A stretch of DNA of 64,000 nt from Apis mellifera (GCF_003254395.2 NC_037638.1:16043086-16107085), one strand, 5' to 3'; shown: positions 25,001 through 39,268, counted from the stretch's first letter. The notes: generated by a model from the letters alone, not told the origin. Program-made: numbers and translations.

Positions 25001-27874
25001 AATCGCAGAAGGGGTATTACAGTTTATCGAACTACGTTATAGCAGTGAGTTTCACTCGCTTTTAGGGGTAAAAAAGTAAAAAAAAAAAAAAAAAAGAAGA
25101 ATAAAAAATTTTTTATCTATTATGGGCAAAATATGACAATTTCCATGCGATGATAGTGAAAAAAAAAAAAAAAAAAGAACTTAGGGAGATACATCTGTTT
25201 CCATTTTTCAAAACGTTCCCTCGACGAGAATATATCATAAAGATATAGTATACTTCCGTGAGTACAACGCCATTCCGACGGGTGCAGGAACCGGATCGAA
25301 CCTCGAATTGGCGAATCGCCAATATCTTGGTGCATTCTAGCTAGTATAGACTTACTGTACTTACTGTGTTTCACTGCATATCATAGTGATAATCGCAGGC
25401 AATGAATTCTATAATTTTCAAATTGAAATAGAATATAATTATTAACAATTTTAACACGTTAAATATAAAATCGTTGCTTACCTTAAATGTAACTATCTCA
25501 ATTTCAAATTCACTTTGAGAAGAAACAAACACATTGGAAATAAAAATTTCTAAACTTCATTTACATCTTCCATTCTATATCTATAATTTATCGAGAAAGA
25601 GTTATAAAAGAGTTCTCAACTCTTCGCCACCAATTTGAACAATTAAATTTAATAATGCGTGTTTAAATATCACCAACCCGCGTCAATTGATGCGCCAGAT
25701 CCGATAGGTTAAATGTCGATAATTCCCAATTTCCTAAATATAGAACACGAGAGACGTCTTCTGGCATCGAGCAATTGCTCTATACAAAGTTAATGGCGCG
25801 GAATAGAGATGTAACGGTATCGTTTCAACGATCGATCAGGTCTTCGCGTATCGTATAAAATGTAAAGACCAAGACCATAGGGGACAACGCCCGAACGTTT
25901 GTCCACGGTGTGCATCGCGGTCTCGTCTCTCACGCGGAAGCGTATGGCCCATTCAATCGAAACTCTTTGAATTAATAAACGCACGGGTGCATCAAACTCA
26001 CCTCTCTCCCCCCCTGGGTGAGAGGTAACTTCGTCGCAAAAACTTGATGTTGCACGTTGTATCGTATGCGCGGAACGGTCGTAAACAACGAAAATAAAAG
26101 AATAAAAGAAGGCGGAAGCTATAATCTCGACAACTTGTAAATGATTGTTGTACGAGTTGTTGCGAGTTTTCCACGATGGTTATTCATTTCTGGTCGTGAT
26201 ATCGATAATGGTCGATGATGGTCTCTTTGATTCGATATTGCTTGAGCTATGACAATATTAACAATTTTTTAACAGAAATTCGATCATGTTTCAAAATAGA
26301 ATAATTAGTAGATTTATATAAATTATATAAATGCTGAACATTTTCAAGTATTCCTGTTTAATTGAGCTTTCAAAAAAGAATTAATAATCATAATAAACAT
26401 AAAACTTCAATATATCCGTATTTTTATTTTTGTTTTATATCTCTCAAGTTTTGCGGTATTAAGTTGTTTGGTAAATAATATTTATAAAGAGTTTTGATAT
26501 CTAAATAACGATTCGGAATAACCTATAGTCATCGACTAAAAAGTTTTATCAAGGCTTAAACACATTTCTTCCTAGAATTTCTCACTTCACCATTACCATT
26601 AGGTGGAAAGGAAACTTTTTCATTCGAGGCTCATTAATATTTTATTTGTACATCAACTAAAGTACATAAAACGCGGTGAAATAATAAAACAATACTTTGT
26701 TCGCCGCCGTTTACTATAAGTGGAGTGTTCAGCTTGCTCGTAAGGGACCGAGGGAAAAGAGAATAGAACACGTGGAAAATAACAGAGTCAGGAAGCGAAA
26801 CTTCGATCGAGAGACATATCGCTTTATGGTCGAGGCAGTTGCATGTCCCGCATATTAAATCTTTTTCACCTCTTCTCAAACTGTATTGCTGTTAATTCCA
26901 ATTAATTCCATCAAATGCAATTGCCTGGCTGCTCAACGATACCAATATCACGAACGATGAATCGTTTTTTCCAAGATTCTAATCATCACAACGTTAAACA
27001 AGATTACATTTTCCACCAGTGATTAAGAAACCTTCATCTAAATTCGCATATTTAAGAGATTAAATTTCTTCATCGTGCGTCCTCGTTGATTCCAGGTTCG
27101 GAAAATGGTCGCGCCTCGGCGGACAGCGAGGACGAAGGCGGGGGACTAAGCGTGACCGGCGAGGGTCACGACGCGACCGACACCATGTCCAGCAACGCGT
27201 CCAGCAACGTGAGCCCCGGGGGATCCCTAGAAAACGGCCAAGGCACGTCGACAAGCAACGGATCAAGCAACAACAACAGCAACAACAACAAGGCGAGACG
27301 AAGGCGAACGGCGTTCACCTCTGAACAATTATTGGAACTGGAGCGGGAGTTTCACGCGAAGAAATACCTAAGCCTCACCGAGAGATCTCACATCGCCCAC
27401 GCGTTGAAATTGTCCGAGGTCCAGGTGAAAATCTGGTTCCAGAATCGGAGAGCCAAGTGGAAAAGAGTGAAGGCGGGGTTGAGCGGCGGTGGTGTCGGAT
27501 CCGGGGCGAATAGCTTGGCGACGCCTGGCGTCTCGAACAGGCACAACGGCGCTGCCGGCCAGCATTCTGGGAACGGTACCAGGATCGTCGTTCCGATTCC
27601 TGTTCACGTCAGCAGACTAGCGGTCAGATCTCACCACCATCACTTGGAGAAGTGTGCCAGGCCGCCGAGAGTCAGGCCAACCGTCGAGAATCCCGCTTCC
27701 AGCTCCTCCTCGTCCGTTCTAGGAGACGCTCTTGGATTGGTTAATTCATCCATTAATCTGAACGGCCAGGTACAGGGTCCTTTGAGCAGCGGGGTCGGAA
27801 TCGGAGTAGGTGTTGGACTGAGAGCCTTCACGGTTCCATCTCATCGCGGTGGACTTAGTTCTTCCGGCAGGTAG
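18100..27874 (+). CDS. unpg: Gbx-class homeodomain transcription factor (unplugged)
   Basis: Nuclear sequence-specific transcription factor of the Gbx/unplugged class, which patterns the brain boundary region and trachea in insects. Coding exons 18100-18376, 19572-19877 and 27096-27874 join in phase 1 at both junctions (G|GT, Gly) to give 453 aa. Seen: an acidic N-terminus, an eh1-like repression motif FTIESLIG (residues 37-44), a hydrophobic FGVPLGLYGAWLP segment at the start of exon 2 and acidic Ser-rich stretches. An Asn-rich linker (about 249-260) precedes a complete homeodomain (about 261-320) with RRRRTAF, SLTERSHIAHALKLSEVQVK and WFQNRRAKWKR, Gln at position 50. A conserved Gbx tail segment IVVPIPVHVSRLAV follows near 358-371. 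An in-frame TGA at 18043-18045 with no intervening ATG fixes the start. GBX2 is the vertebrate counterpart. Confidence 0.93.
18377..19571 (+). other. unpg intron 1
   Basis: A 1.2 kb AT-rich intron with GT...AG ends, containing a long (TA)n tract at 18994-19037. Nothing else was recognised. Confidence 0.85.
18994..19037. repeat. (TA)n microsatellite
   Basis: About 22 TA dinucleotides within unpg intron 1. Confidence 0.9.
19572..19877 (+). CDS. unpg: unpg exon 2
   Basis: Encodes FGVPLGLYGAWLPMRMYG, a Pro/Ser/His-rich middle and the acidic TDSEDDGSIDSPASP stretch. The acceptor is TGGTTCCAG|GT and the donor CACG|GTAAGT, a strong consensus. The 306 nt keep phase 1 at both ends. Confidence 0.9.
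19878..27095 (+). other. unpg intron 2
   Basis: A 7.2 kb intron. GC-richer islands lie at about 20620-21060 and 21660-22200; long AT-rich stretches fill 22.2-24.0 and 24.3-27.0 kb. No coding exon is recognised, but a GC-richer 150-bp block at 24110-24287 is open on the + strand. Homeobox introns of this size often hold enhancers; that is inference. Confidence 0.6.
20955..20963 (+). promoter_or_regulatory. AGATGGCGC motif in unpg intron 2
   Basis: An exact copy of the nonamer that is arrayed at 39.3-40.3 kb, fitting the CTCF core AGRKGGCRC, in a GC-richer island. A single occurrence can be chance. Confidence 0.3.
27096..27874 (+). CDS. unpg: unpg exon 3, homeodomain and stop
   Basis: Encodes residues 195-453. 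The homeodomain is at nt 27293-27472, followed by a Gly/Ser-rich tail with four His in a row and the conserved segment IVVPIPVHVSRLAV. The acceptor is GATTCCAG|GT. Codon use is GC-rich compared with the surrounding AT-rich sequence, as expected for a coding exon. The stop is TAG. Confidence 0.97.
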
Positions 27875-28557
27875 TGAAAGCTAAGAAGTGAATTGTGTCG
27901 ATATTAATTGGGGATACGTGATGAGAATCGCGTAAGGTTTTTTTTTTTTTTGATTATTTACGAGGATGTTGGAAAGGAATTAATGTTGATAGGATTAAAT
28001 CGTTGATTTGAAACGAATGAGCGAAAGGTTGTTGATGAATTATCGCTATATCGGGTTTGTGGAGTTGTATAGTGATCTGGATATTACTATGAGAGAATGA
28101 ATTACGAGGAAGAATATCTTCGAACGATGGAAAAGTTGAAAAGGAAGAATATTGTACAAGTGATTTATTATGTTAATTTGAATAACGAAGTTCTTTGGAA
28201 CCTGTGATGCCTTCGATTTCAACGAAGTATTATCTCTTCCATCGTTCTGATTCTCCCTCGTGATCCGTCGAAATTATTCCAAAATCGTCCAATATTTTCT
28301 ACCACGATCGAGATCAACTTGTAAATAAGTGTACCCACCACTTGATGATTGAAAACGATGGTAATGTGTAAATAGCTTTCGCACAGCGTACTGCCTGGAC
28401 TGTATTCTCCCTGGACAGGGGTCGTAAGTCGTACTTGTAGATAATTTCCTTACGTTTAAGCGAGTTCTGCTCCAGAACTAGTGGTGGCACGATAATATCG
28501 AATCGATCGAGCGTGCGATCATCGCAGTTGTGGGGCGAAAGTGTATATCGAGAAGGC

Positions 28558-28563
28558 AATAAA
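28558..28563 (+). terminator. Candidate polyadenylation signal of unpg
   Basis: AATAAA about 680 nt after the unpg stop codon, preceded by GC-mixed sequence where the hexamer is less likely by chance. The interval 27875-28557 would be the 3' UTR. Confidence 0.45.
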
Positions 28564-31500
28564 ACGTGCGAATATCATGTGAAATATCGTGTTCATGTGA
28601 ATACCATATCACTGATTCCCAGCTTTATATACGGCATCAACGATATTATAAAGTGTCTTCAAAGACACTTGTAATACGCGATGACTTTTCGAAATTTATA
28701 TATTCGATTTATAAGTCACAACAATCTCAACATTTCCTTCTCTAAATTCCTTAAAATTACTTTAAAATAACAACTCGTTCTACTAATAAAAATAACACCT
28801 CGTGTTTCAATTAAAATGATAATTCAACAAAAGAACTTTTCTGATCCAATTCTTCTAATAAGATACAAAACTTCATTCACACGTTCTCCTCAAATATATT
28901 TGATAAATACCTTTTCTTACGAGAAGAGAGAAGAAAGAAAATCACTTTTATCCGCGCGAGAATCGACGAAAAGAAGCTACATCTGCCAAACTCTTGAAGA
29001 AATTCTTTTCAAGAATCCGACCTTTCAAGATTCTCGTGCCCACCTCGAGACAAATTAGCTGGCTGCACAATGCGCCAATGCATATCGACGAGCGGTTAGG
29101 TTGCACGGCTGAAAGTGGCATATGGGGTCACGCCTACGAGGCGTTCAAGGGAGGTGTGCATGGGGCCAGATTTTTTCCATGCTCTCTCTACGAAGCACGC
29201 GCCATAGTCTGCGAAAATACGCACCCCGCCTGCGGTGTGCAGCCTGCAATTTTCCACGTCAAGGTGATCCCATGGGAGACACCGATCTCGTTTGGGAGCC
29301 GACAAAAGCGAACCCAGCACCCCTTCGAGAAATCTGACTCGACGTAATTGTCAAAACAACTCGAAAATCGATTACGGAAGCGATTGGGGTAAGAAAAAAA
29401 AAAAAAGAAACGATGACACTGGAAGCTGATTTGTGGATGATGAAGTGCTAGAAGGGGTAAGATATGGAATATTAAGAGACAACGATTTTTAGGTATCTCT
29501 TTCCTTTATCGTAGCAATTTTTATATTAATTATCGAATTCTCTGTCAAAATTCTGACACGTTCCTTTTTTTGTTGAAATATATAAATTATACGTAGCTCA
29601 CGCGACGCCTAATCGATCAACATTTGCGAGTACACGAATATCAATACGCTCGATGCATCTCACGCGCATTAACGCAGAAAGGATCGGGCAAAATCATGCA
29701 GTGACTTCAGCTTGGGGCGTTACGTCGGGGGAAAGAAATTATGGGGCACAATAGGGTAGGGTTCAAAGTGCGTGGAGTATCGGTTTAATGTACGGAAGGT
29801 ATCAATTATATTATAAATGTACGGTTGTAATTTTCTTCTCCGTACCTTGTTATTTGCATTGTGACAATTCTAATTCTATTATTATACAAATTTGGCATCG
29901 TGCGTAGAATCGGTTATAAAATAATCGATCATAAAAAATCACGATTAGCATCAACAAATTAACCACCATCCAAGAACGAGTTATTAATAATAACAATAAA
30001 TTTTGAATAAATCCTTTTCGAGATTTTTTTAAATATACGCAATTCAAATTTCCTAAAAAAAGAAATGTCTAATATTAAATATCGGAACACAAGCACGGTA
30101 TTAAACGGAGGAATAAACGTGGTCTAGAAGGTAAAGGAGAATGATCCATGTAGCTAAATGAGAAAGAGCCTTGGACGGGGGGGTTGTGCAAGATCCTGGC
30201 CAAGGGTAGGTATAGTTATATACAGTGCGCACAATGGCAACAGCAGAGTGCATTACGGTTAATACACGAAGGACCGTGGTCGTTTAGCCGAGGATCTCGG
30301 CAGTTACCGCTTCGCAAAGGATAAATCATCTCGTGATTTCAACCACGCCTACCGTAGGACGACAGAGAAGCGGCTCCCCCAGACCGTAACGTACGGCCTA
30401 GACGTTCTCTATACCATCCTCTCTCTTTCCCTCTCTTTCTCCCTCTTCCTGCGTTATAGCGTCCGCTCGATGAAAACACCGCTTCCAAGAGCGGAAAACT
30501 AATAATCCCTCGCCGCGGATATCCGTTCTGGAACAGTCACTGGCACGGAACCGAATATATTGATAGCCCGATTGCGGATGTTTTCGACTATCCGGTGAAA
30601 CGAGCATCGATTATCGAACGAGTTTTAACGGATCTTAATGGGGATAACAGATGAATATCTACGATTGTGACATCATTTTCATCAAGATCCCAAAGGGATA
30701 GATGATACGTGAAAATGGATGGAAAATCGAAAGGTGTTTGAGGATCATTTTGTACTTTTATATTTAATACAAAGTGGAGGAATATTTTGCTTCGATGGAG
30801 AAGTTAGAATGGATTAATCTGTTCCACTAATAACAGTTGGAAACAAGGGGGAGAGGTCTGCAAATAGAAGGTGACAGACGTCTGATACACAGAGGGCAGA
30901 GACCGGTCGAAATTCGTCGCGCTCTCTCGAGCTACGATTTGTCTGCCCAATTTCACGGCCCTATTGGGGAAAATGGGAAAAATCACCCGGCGCTCGAGTA
31001 GCAGCGCCGAGTGTGGGAAATAGACCGCGTTAGTTTCACCGTTTATTATTTGCCACTCTTGTTCCGTGTGGGTGTGAGAATTCAGTTTCAGTCCTCTTAA
31101 TCTTGCTCGGGAAGAAATCTAATCTCGTACGGTGTGTTTTATATTTTATCTACAGTACTTCTAAATTATCTTTTATATCTACGAAAAAAATTCTTTAAAA
31201 ATTCAATTTCTCCTTTTTCCCAAATTCGATTAATCCGTTAAATTTATACATCGATATTATTGACACCGGATAGAACGATTAATTCTCAATTACCACTGTG
31301 CTATTTAAAATTCGAATCAATAATTCCAAATTTGATTCACTTTTTCTTAAATTTTCAATCTCTTCGTGGACTTAAGAGAGAAATACTTTCCCCTATTTTT
31401 AATAATCACGCAATATCGATCAAACTTTCAATCAAAAATCTCAATTCTACAAAATCTTTCATTCAAATCCTATAGAAGCATCCCTTTTCTTTCCAAATCC

Positions 31501-34500
31501 TAATTACAGAAGTATTTTCTATTAAATTATCTCTTTTCTTTAGAACTAAATCAACAAAAGCTCAAAGCTATCAACTATTACAGAAACGTTCCCTACCAAA
31601 TTATCCTCTTTCTTTTCAAACCCGCATCAATCATAGAAAAATCTCCGATCAAAAATTTCCCCAAAAACGATCTTTCGTTCTCATTCGATCCGCAACCAAC
31701 CCTTAACCGCTCGACGATCATCCCACCATCCCCCCCTCTTCGAAAACCGCGGCAATCGAGTCACGTCCGCGTACGCAACAAACAACGAACGTGAAATCAC
31801 GCGAGAGAAGACACGCAAGAGTTCCCCTTTCCCGTTAATCGGTCTCATTACCGCGCCTACTCGTAAACTCGTCCAAGCCACCTTGATCGAATCCGTCGGT
31901 GGCAGCCGTTCGAGGCACAAAAAAAAAAAAAAGAAAAGAAAGAAAAGAAAAGCAAAAGAAAAAGAGGGTGAAAAAGGCGAGCATCGCCCGTGCACGCCGC
32001 TCGTGCAGCCTGTCTGCCTCCAGGGGGCGAGAGGAGGAGTACGGTGGCCGTGGAGCGAGCGAATGAGACCCGAAGAGGCGAGGAGGTGGGCGAGGGAGGG
32101 CCGGGGCATGGAAACGGAGTTTAATGTTCCCCTCCAGTGGGTGACTCGAGGGTGTAATTGCCGTAGTGGGCGGAACGGAGCGGGTATAGCGGCTGATGGG
32201 CGTGGTTCGCTGATTACACCGCGTTGATACCGATATCTCGGCTACCGGCGACGAGGCCGCACCCCTCCACGACCCCCTGCTTTTCCGATCCACGCCGATA
32301 CCCGACCCCCTCGTGCCAAAAGTGGGCATCCATCGACACGGGATCTCGTTCGATTCGAGTCGCCTCGTTTCGATCGGGGCTCTCCTTCTCGATCGTTGTT
32401 ACTCTGTGCCCGTGTTCTCGATTGGTCCGGTAACCTATCCCTATCTCCACCCGATTAGGTGGTGGTAATTCTCTTACGAGGGAGACGGAAGTCGGCCGCT
32501 TATTTTCGGACCGCTGCGAGCGAGTTTGACGGGGTTGATTAACTCGGGGGTGGAGAGAAAGTCGGGTGGAAGGAAGTCGGTTTTGAAGGTGATTGGAAGG
32601 GGTTGGTGGGTTGGTTGGAAGGGCGATTCGAGAATGGAACGAATTTTGTGAATCGGGGTTGAGGGGGATTGGGGTGGAGAGAGAGAGAGAATGGGGTGGG
32701 TTGAAGAATGATTTTGGCAAGTGGAAATGCATGGTTTCTTTAAAATAAAAAAAAAGAAAAAAATTGTTGGTTTGTTTGGAGATTTATAAAAGTTTAGTGG
32801 GGGTAGTTTCATTTATTGGATATTATTAGAAGTGTGCGAAGAAGAAGAAAGAGAAGAAGAAGAGGATAGAATATATTTGGAAATAGGTGTGTTATTTTGA
32901 ATTATCACTGGAAGAGATTGGTTTATTATTGTAAGAAGAATTTTGAATGGGTATTCATCCGTTAATGGATGGCGTTATAATATTAACTATGTTGTTCGCG
33001 ACTAAAACGGCGTATCATAATTGAAACAGAGTTTGATTTTTCCAATTTCGTTGATGGATAAAATGAAATTAATTTTTCACGAATAGTTCAATTGATTAAA
33101 TGGAACATTTTATTTTATTAAGCGATGTTTTAATTATTTAAAGCATTTCCGCTTTTAAATCTGAGTCTAATCTCGCACAATATTCAATATTTTCGATTCT
33201 TTTCCCCCGAACTTTTAACCACATATAGCCCCTCGTTCCTTCTTCCAGCGATTTTCGATACGAATTTACGATATCGAGAAAGTCGAAGAATCGAATCAAA
33301 GCTCGCAAGGGAACCTCCTCTTTCTGATATCGCGTGGACAATTGCCAGGAGTGCAGAAATTTAAAATTCATTGTCTTCGTTCCTTCCTCAATGCATTCTT
33401 ATTAAAAATATATATATCATGTATATATTTTTGCGAATTTAATAAGCTTTAAAAAATTTCTTCCTAATTTTCCTAATTAATCTCAGAATTAATGTCACAT
33501 CCCATAAGGCGAATGAACAATAATATAATTCACAAGAATTGCAATTAATAACACCATTACTTAAACACCATTACCAAAACTTAATTACTATCTCACAACT
33601 TCTAAATTCCAATTTATAATTAAATAATTAAAATTAAGACCGAATAAAATAATTCAAAACAATTTTAATTGCAAAGAACGATTTATTATAAGCTTCTAAA
33701 ACAAAATTAAACCATTTAATGAAAAACTAGTGAAGAATTATCAAAAGACAATTAAACAAATACTCCAATCATAACAAACAATTCTCTCAAATTAACCCAT
33801 TAAAAATATATAATCTCTTCTCAATCTAATACTCTCCTTTAAAATTTTATCCATCAAATCCGTCCTTTCCACAAATTTCTTTTGAAAATTGTCTCGATAC
33901 GATCAACAGAGAAGGAAAAATAAATTAGACTATTCTAATATATCCAAAATATTACGCTTCTTCAATTCTCACCGAATGCAAATTCATCCCTTCACGGGAT
34001 GTTCGTCCCTTTCACGAAGATTTCTCGAAGAAGAAACGCAACAGGATTGCATTCTCGCCTTCGTCCCCTTTCGCGGGGGTCAAGCTGATTGCCCGCGAGC
34101 CAGGACGAACGAAATCTGTGCGGGGTGGCGGCGGCGGTGGTGCCATCGGCGATCCACGCCCCGCTGACTGGACTGTTTTTTATTGCCACCGCGCCCGAAA
34201 GATCGACCCAGGCCGCAGAACGATTCTCTCCTCCGGGGAACGGGGACACGCGGAAGCAGGGGGAGGAAAGGAAGCGTGCTGGGAAAAAGCGTGCGGGCAG
34301 CGAGGGGGGTTCGCTGTGGAAAACCAGAGTCCGGTCCGCAGCTGTAAGCAGGGATAAAGTGGGTGGAGACACCGGCGGCGAGTAAACGCTCGAGTCAGCG
34401 CACCGCGTTTGTAAACGTATCCTTCGTGTTGTGTGCGAAGTGCGGGCCACCACGATTTTATATTATTTTCTTTTTTTTTTGGAAGGATTGAAAGGAGAAG

Positions 34501-37500
34501 AATCGTTGGTGAAAATCGATTCGATTCTCGGGATGTTGGTGACAAGTGGAATTGGAAGCGTGAGATTTTAATCATCGAATCGTCTCGAGGAGAGAGAAAT
34601 CTGCATCAATAAAAATCTATATTTGAGTTTTTCTTGATGCGTGTATTGGAATTTTAACGAATGGAACGTAGAATTATTGGGGGATGAATAATATCGAGAG
34701 TATGGCGAAAGGGTCAAATTTTAGTTAAATTAAGCGTATTTAAAAAATAATTTTTCAAGTGGATTTTTCTTAAATCTACGATATCTTTCTTTGAATGGTT
34801 AATAATGAATATACTCGATGACACAGATTACAGAAAACGTTGAGATATTATATCTCCTATCAGAATTGTAATTAAATTTTATATGCTCTATTTCCTCTTA
34901 TTAATTTTCATTCTTTATGAGATGGAACTTCAAGTCCCTATTCCCATTTCTTCGATTTCTCCGTTCGATTCACTTCGACCGCGATATTCTTTATTATATT
35001 TTTCTTCTGAATCAATATTTCGCGGTATATTTAGCGATCATTTTTATAATTCCAGATGTAAAGAACGTTATCGTCGATATAACGCTATAAACCATATATT
35101 TTATTACGCTGCTTTGGCCACAATCTCAAATTACATCAAATAAAAATTGATATAGTTGTATCGTTAAAAATAATAACAAAAAATTTGTGTTATACTTTCA
35201 TAAGAATGAAATCCATAATTTATCACGAGATCCATTTAAAACTCCCAGTATTCTAATTTCATACCTAATAAATTAATTTTAAATAAATTAATCTATTAAA
35301 ATAGATCCATTCCACCATTTCATGGTATTTTCTTTTTTTTTTTTAAATTTTCTTGTATCTTCTTCAAATTTTCCCGATTTCTTATTATACTTCTCCTTCG
35401 AACAAAGTTATATCTCTCCAAAGATCGAGTTAATTTTATTCCAATACCACGAATTCGATATCACGATAAAAAAAGAGAAAGAGAGAGACAAGGAGAAAGA
35501 AAGAGAGGACGATAGAAAACAACGAAGAAAAGCAAACTTTCCAAAAACTGTCGAACGTGCCGGAACTTTGGATCTCTTTGGAGATCGTTCAAAGGAGGAG
35601 GGGAGGGGAGACGCGATAAAGTATTCAGGAATGGGAACGAGGCGAGAAATCGCGTATTCATTTCACACGCGTACCGCTAGCAAGAAAACAGCGAATCAGA
35701 TCGATTCGTCGTCGGGGATTTGTTCGTGGTTGATCAGATCGCGGTATCGAGTGGGCGTATCGTTCGTGGGTCAGCCACTCGAGATCTTCTTCGTTCTTGC
35801 CGTTTAACGATGAACGGTCCTTTCTGTAAATGAGACTCGATGACCTGGCAGAAATCGGCCGCCCGCCCGATCTCTTCTCGCGTGGAGAAATACGGATAGG
35901 AGAGGAGTGCAGTTTGTCGTGGCACTCCTCCACTCCTCCATCAACTTCGATATCGTTCCCTCATCGGTGACTTTCTTTCTGCATAGGCGACACGCGTGAC
36001 ACGATTTCTACGTGGGTGGGAACTGGTGAAAATAAAATTGGGGAAAGGAGAGATTCGCTATATGTAATTTAGTTACAAATTAATTTAATTTTAGGAGCAT
36101 TTAATTAGACAATCTACTTTCTCAGTTACTCTCAAATAATTTTATTCTAAAACAGGCACGTATCTTTCCTATAAATGTAATTCTTAAAAATTGACGATAC
36201 TTGTTACACAAATTTACTATTAATTTCAATCGCGCTTCGTTCAAAAATTCTATTTTCCAATTATCGAAAAATATCGCGAATTTCGTTGTTGAAACGATTT
36301 GAAACGAAACTCTTGTTCGTAAGAACATATTATATTCGTGTATCCACGGTGGAAAGAAAACGAGTCGAAAGGGCACCGCTTCCTCTTGCGACGATCTATC
36401 GTATGGCCGGTTGAAAATTTATCGGCTTGGAAGACAGTGGCTACTGGTATTCCGCTATCCGATCCCGTATTTCGAGAATCGTTTCGTAACCGAAGCCCGA
36501 TGCTCTTTGCTCGGCAATGCCGCCGCGACGCACGCCGTCTGCATATCAACACGCCCCCGTAGCGCCGTGCCTTCTCTCCTCTCCTCTCGCGGGGCACGTA
36601 CGTCGCTCATTGTCAGTCTGTTACCTTTTTGTACTTATTTAATACCGTCCTCTGGCATTTTCCACGTAGGGTGAATGCGTGAGGGAGGGGGGAGGAGGAG
36701 GAGGGGAGTATCGGACGTGGATCGCGCGAGATCCAACGCGGAGAAATCCGCGTTGTGACGCGTCGATTTTAATTGCGTTTCGCGTAGAAATCGTTTGCTT
36801 CCAGGAAATTCGTCTAATGATGGATCGTTGAATGGATCGCGGGCAATCGTACGTCAAATTGTTACAATTTCATTAATTGATCGTGTCATTATAATTTTAT
36901 AAACAAGCATTTTTTTTAATTCGATCGATACTTGAGAAAGATAGATTATTTAAAAAGTGTAAATAAATAATATTTCTAAATTATTATATCATCAACGCAA
37001 ATTATATTCGTAATTAGACAGAGGAATAAATTAAATTGGATTACAAAGGAGAGAGACCCGTGAGAATCGACACGCGGCCATAAATTCGTCAATATCCTCC
37101 CATTGGATGGTCGTTACAAAGCACATCGTGGATGCTTGAATCGGCGCGCCAAAATTTATGCACAAATTATATCTGGGCTGCGCGAAGATTTCGATTATAC
37201 AGCTGCGGTCGTCAGGCACGCCGACTCGGTTAAGAGCCAAATAAGGGTGTCAGGAGCTCACGCATTACCGTCTCCTTTATTATTCATATGCGAAAGTGAG
37301 GAGCGTGTAATGCTCGCCGATAGCACGAGACGTTTAATTTCGCCGCGTGCACGAAGGGAAATGGACGATCACCGCTGCTACCCTATTGTCAAGCGGGGGA
37401 GGGGTGAGCCGTGACCACGCGTGCGTCATTTCACGTGCAATTGTGCAGCGAGCCATTGATACTACAAATGTGCGACTTGCCAAATGCGAAATTTTAAAGT

Positions 37501-39142
37501 TTCAAATTTATCTTTAAATTCTATTATTTTCTATTATTTTCTGCGTAAATAATTTTGCAAAGTTTATTGTTGTAAATATATATGCGTATATGATAGAGGA
37601 TATTTTAATCGCAGTTAAATATAAAATGGGAATTGAATTACGCCACTTTAGATATTTATCCTTGTTGACAATGTTTAACCGAGTTATTGGTGAATTTCTC
37701 GTGTGGAAGAATTCCGTGGTGCCCGCCACGCTAAGATGGGTGTGACCGCAGACCTCGATCGTATCGCGCGGGTTTGTTTAAATAATCGGACGTTTCAACC
37801 TGTGCCAGGTATCTTCGAGTCGGCATCTGACCAACCAATATGTATGATAATTTCGACATGCCTACAGCTCATAATGGATCTTGAATATGTGCGAGTTGAG
37901 GGGTACGAATGTAAAAGAATCCAAGGGCATCTATATTGAGGTCCAAAAGTGATCCGAGGGAAAAAGAGGGAAAATTGGAGAGCAAGTTTTGCGTTTATCT
38001 TCTTGAAAGATGTACCGTGTGTTAATAATATTGCAATTGAAGCAATAGTAATTGTATTTATAATTGTCATCGTATGTATATAATAATTCATATTGTTTGA
38101 AATATGATTATTTATTTTTTTAACAAATTTTAGTAATATTTTCTGGGAGAAGATAGGAAATTGTCATGTTGTGAATCGAATAGCCAGAGCATTGCCCGCC
38201 ATTTTCATTCGCCACTGAATGATCAATGATGATTAAAAAGTAGTAAATTATTTTTAAATTAATTGTCGATAATAAGGGATTTCTTGTAATGAAATAAATT
38301 TAACGAATCATTGTATCAAATCAATGATAATTGAGAAAATTAATAAATTGAAAGTATAATTGAGAATTATAACATTTAAATATTTTATATTTAAAAATAT
38401 TTATTAGAAATTTATAGGCAACTTTTTAAGCAGTTATCGATATAATAGTGGGAGGAAGTGATCTTGTCCATTGAGTTATGGTTATCAGATGAGTAAGACT
38501 TAAAATCACGATAGCAAAAATATAAATAAGTAAATATAATAATAATTGCACGTAAAATCTTTTTAAAATTTTCAAAATGTTGAATTTTTTTTAATATGAC
38601 AATTTTTGATTGAATTTAATGATTTTGTATTAGAAGAATATATTTAATTAAAATATATTAGTATTTTTTATATTTATCTATTTGGATTATATATTTTCAT
38701 TAATAAAATTTTTTTGTTCATTTTGTTCATTTATTGTTTTTTTTTGTTCATTTAATTCTAACTATGGAATTTAATATACTTATCAATATTCTATTTATCA
38801 TTTAAATATTCATTTTTTTCAGATATATAAAAAAAATATATATTTATAAAAAAAAAAAAATTATAGTCCCTTCCTATAAAATAAAATTTTATATTATTAT
38901 ATCAATTAAATTAAAAAAATTATAATGTTATAATCATTATTATTATTTTGAAATTTATAATATATATATATTTATAATATAAATATCAGAAATATGAAAA
39001 AATGTTTCAAATAAAAATTATATAATTTCGATAGAAATTTGATATTTATTATAATATTATGTATATATATATATCGTTAAATTGAATAATGTATATTTAT
39101 ATATTATTAAAATTAATAATATATAAATTTAACATATATTAT

Positions 39143-39186
<44 letters not shown>

Positions 39187-39268
39187 GATGTTTAATTAAT
39201 TGTTTCTTACCTTTCTTATTCACTCTTTCATGTCGAATATAATAGACAAGGAAAGCACGAATAAATAA
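28564..39268. other. Intergenic region between unpg and the palindromic element
   Basis: No recognisable gene. GC-richer islands at about 29040-29345, 30150-30620, 30840-31030, 31680-32560, 34040-34420, 35480-36010, 36340-36850 and 37040-37450 are separated by AT-rich DNA. Open frames in the islands overlap on opposite strands and match no family I know. The islands may be regulatory or conserved non-coding elements. Confidence 0.4.
39147..39185. repeat. Long poly-A tract
   Basis: An uninterrupted run of about 39 A, the longest in the window, some 85 bases left of the palindromic repeat element. It could be a retroposon tail or a slippage tract. Confidence 0.9.

Noticed and set aside
31681..32732. 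Several overlapping 110-170 codon frames
   Set aside because: CpG-rich island with multiple frames open on both strands and low-complexity Lys or Phe runs from A/T tracts; none looks like a real protein.
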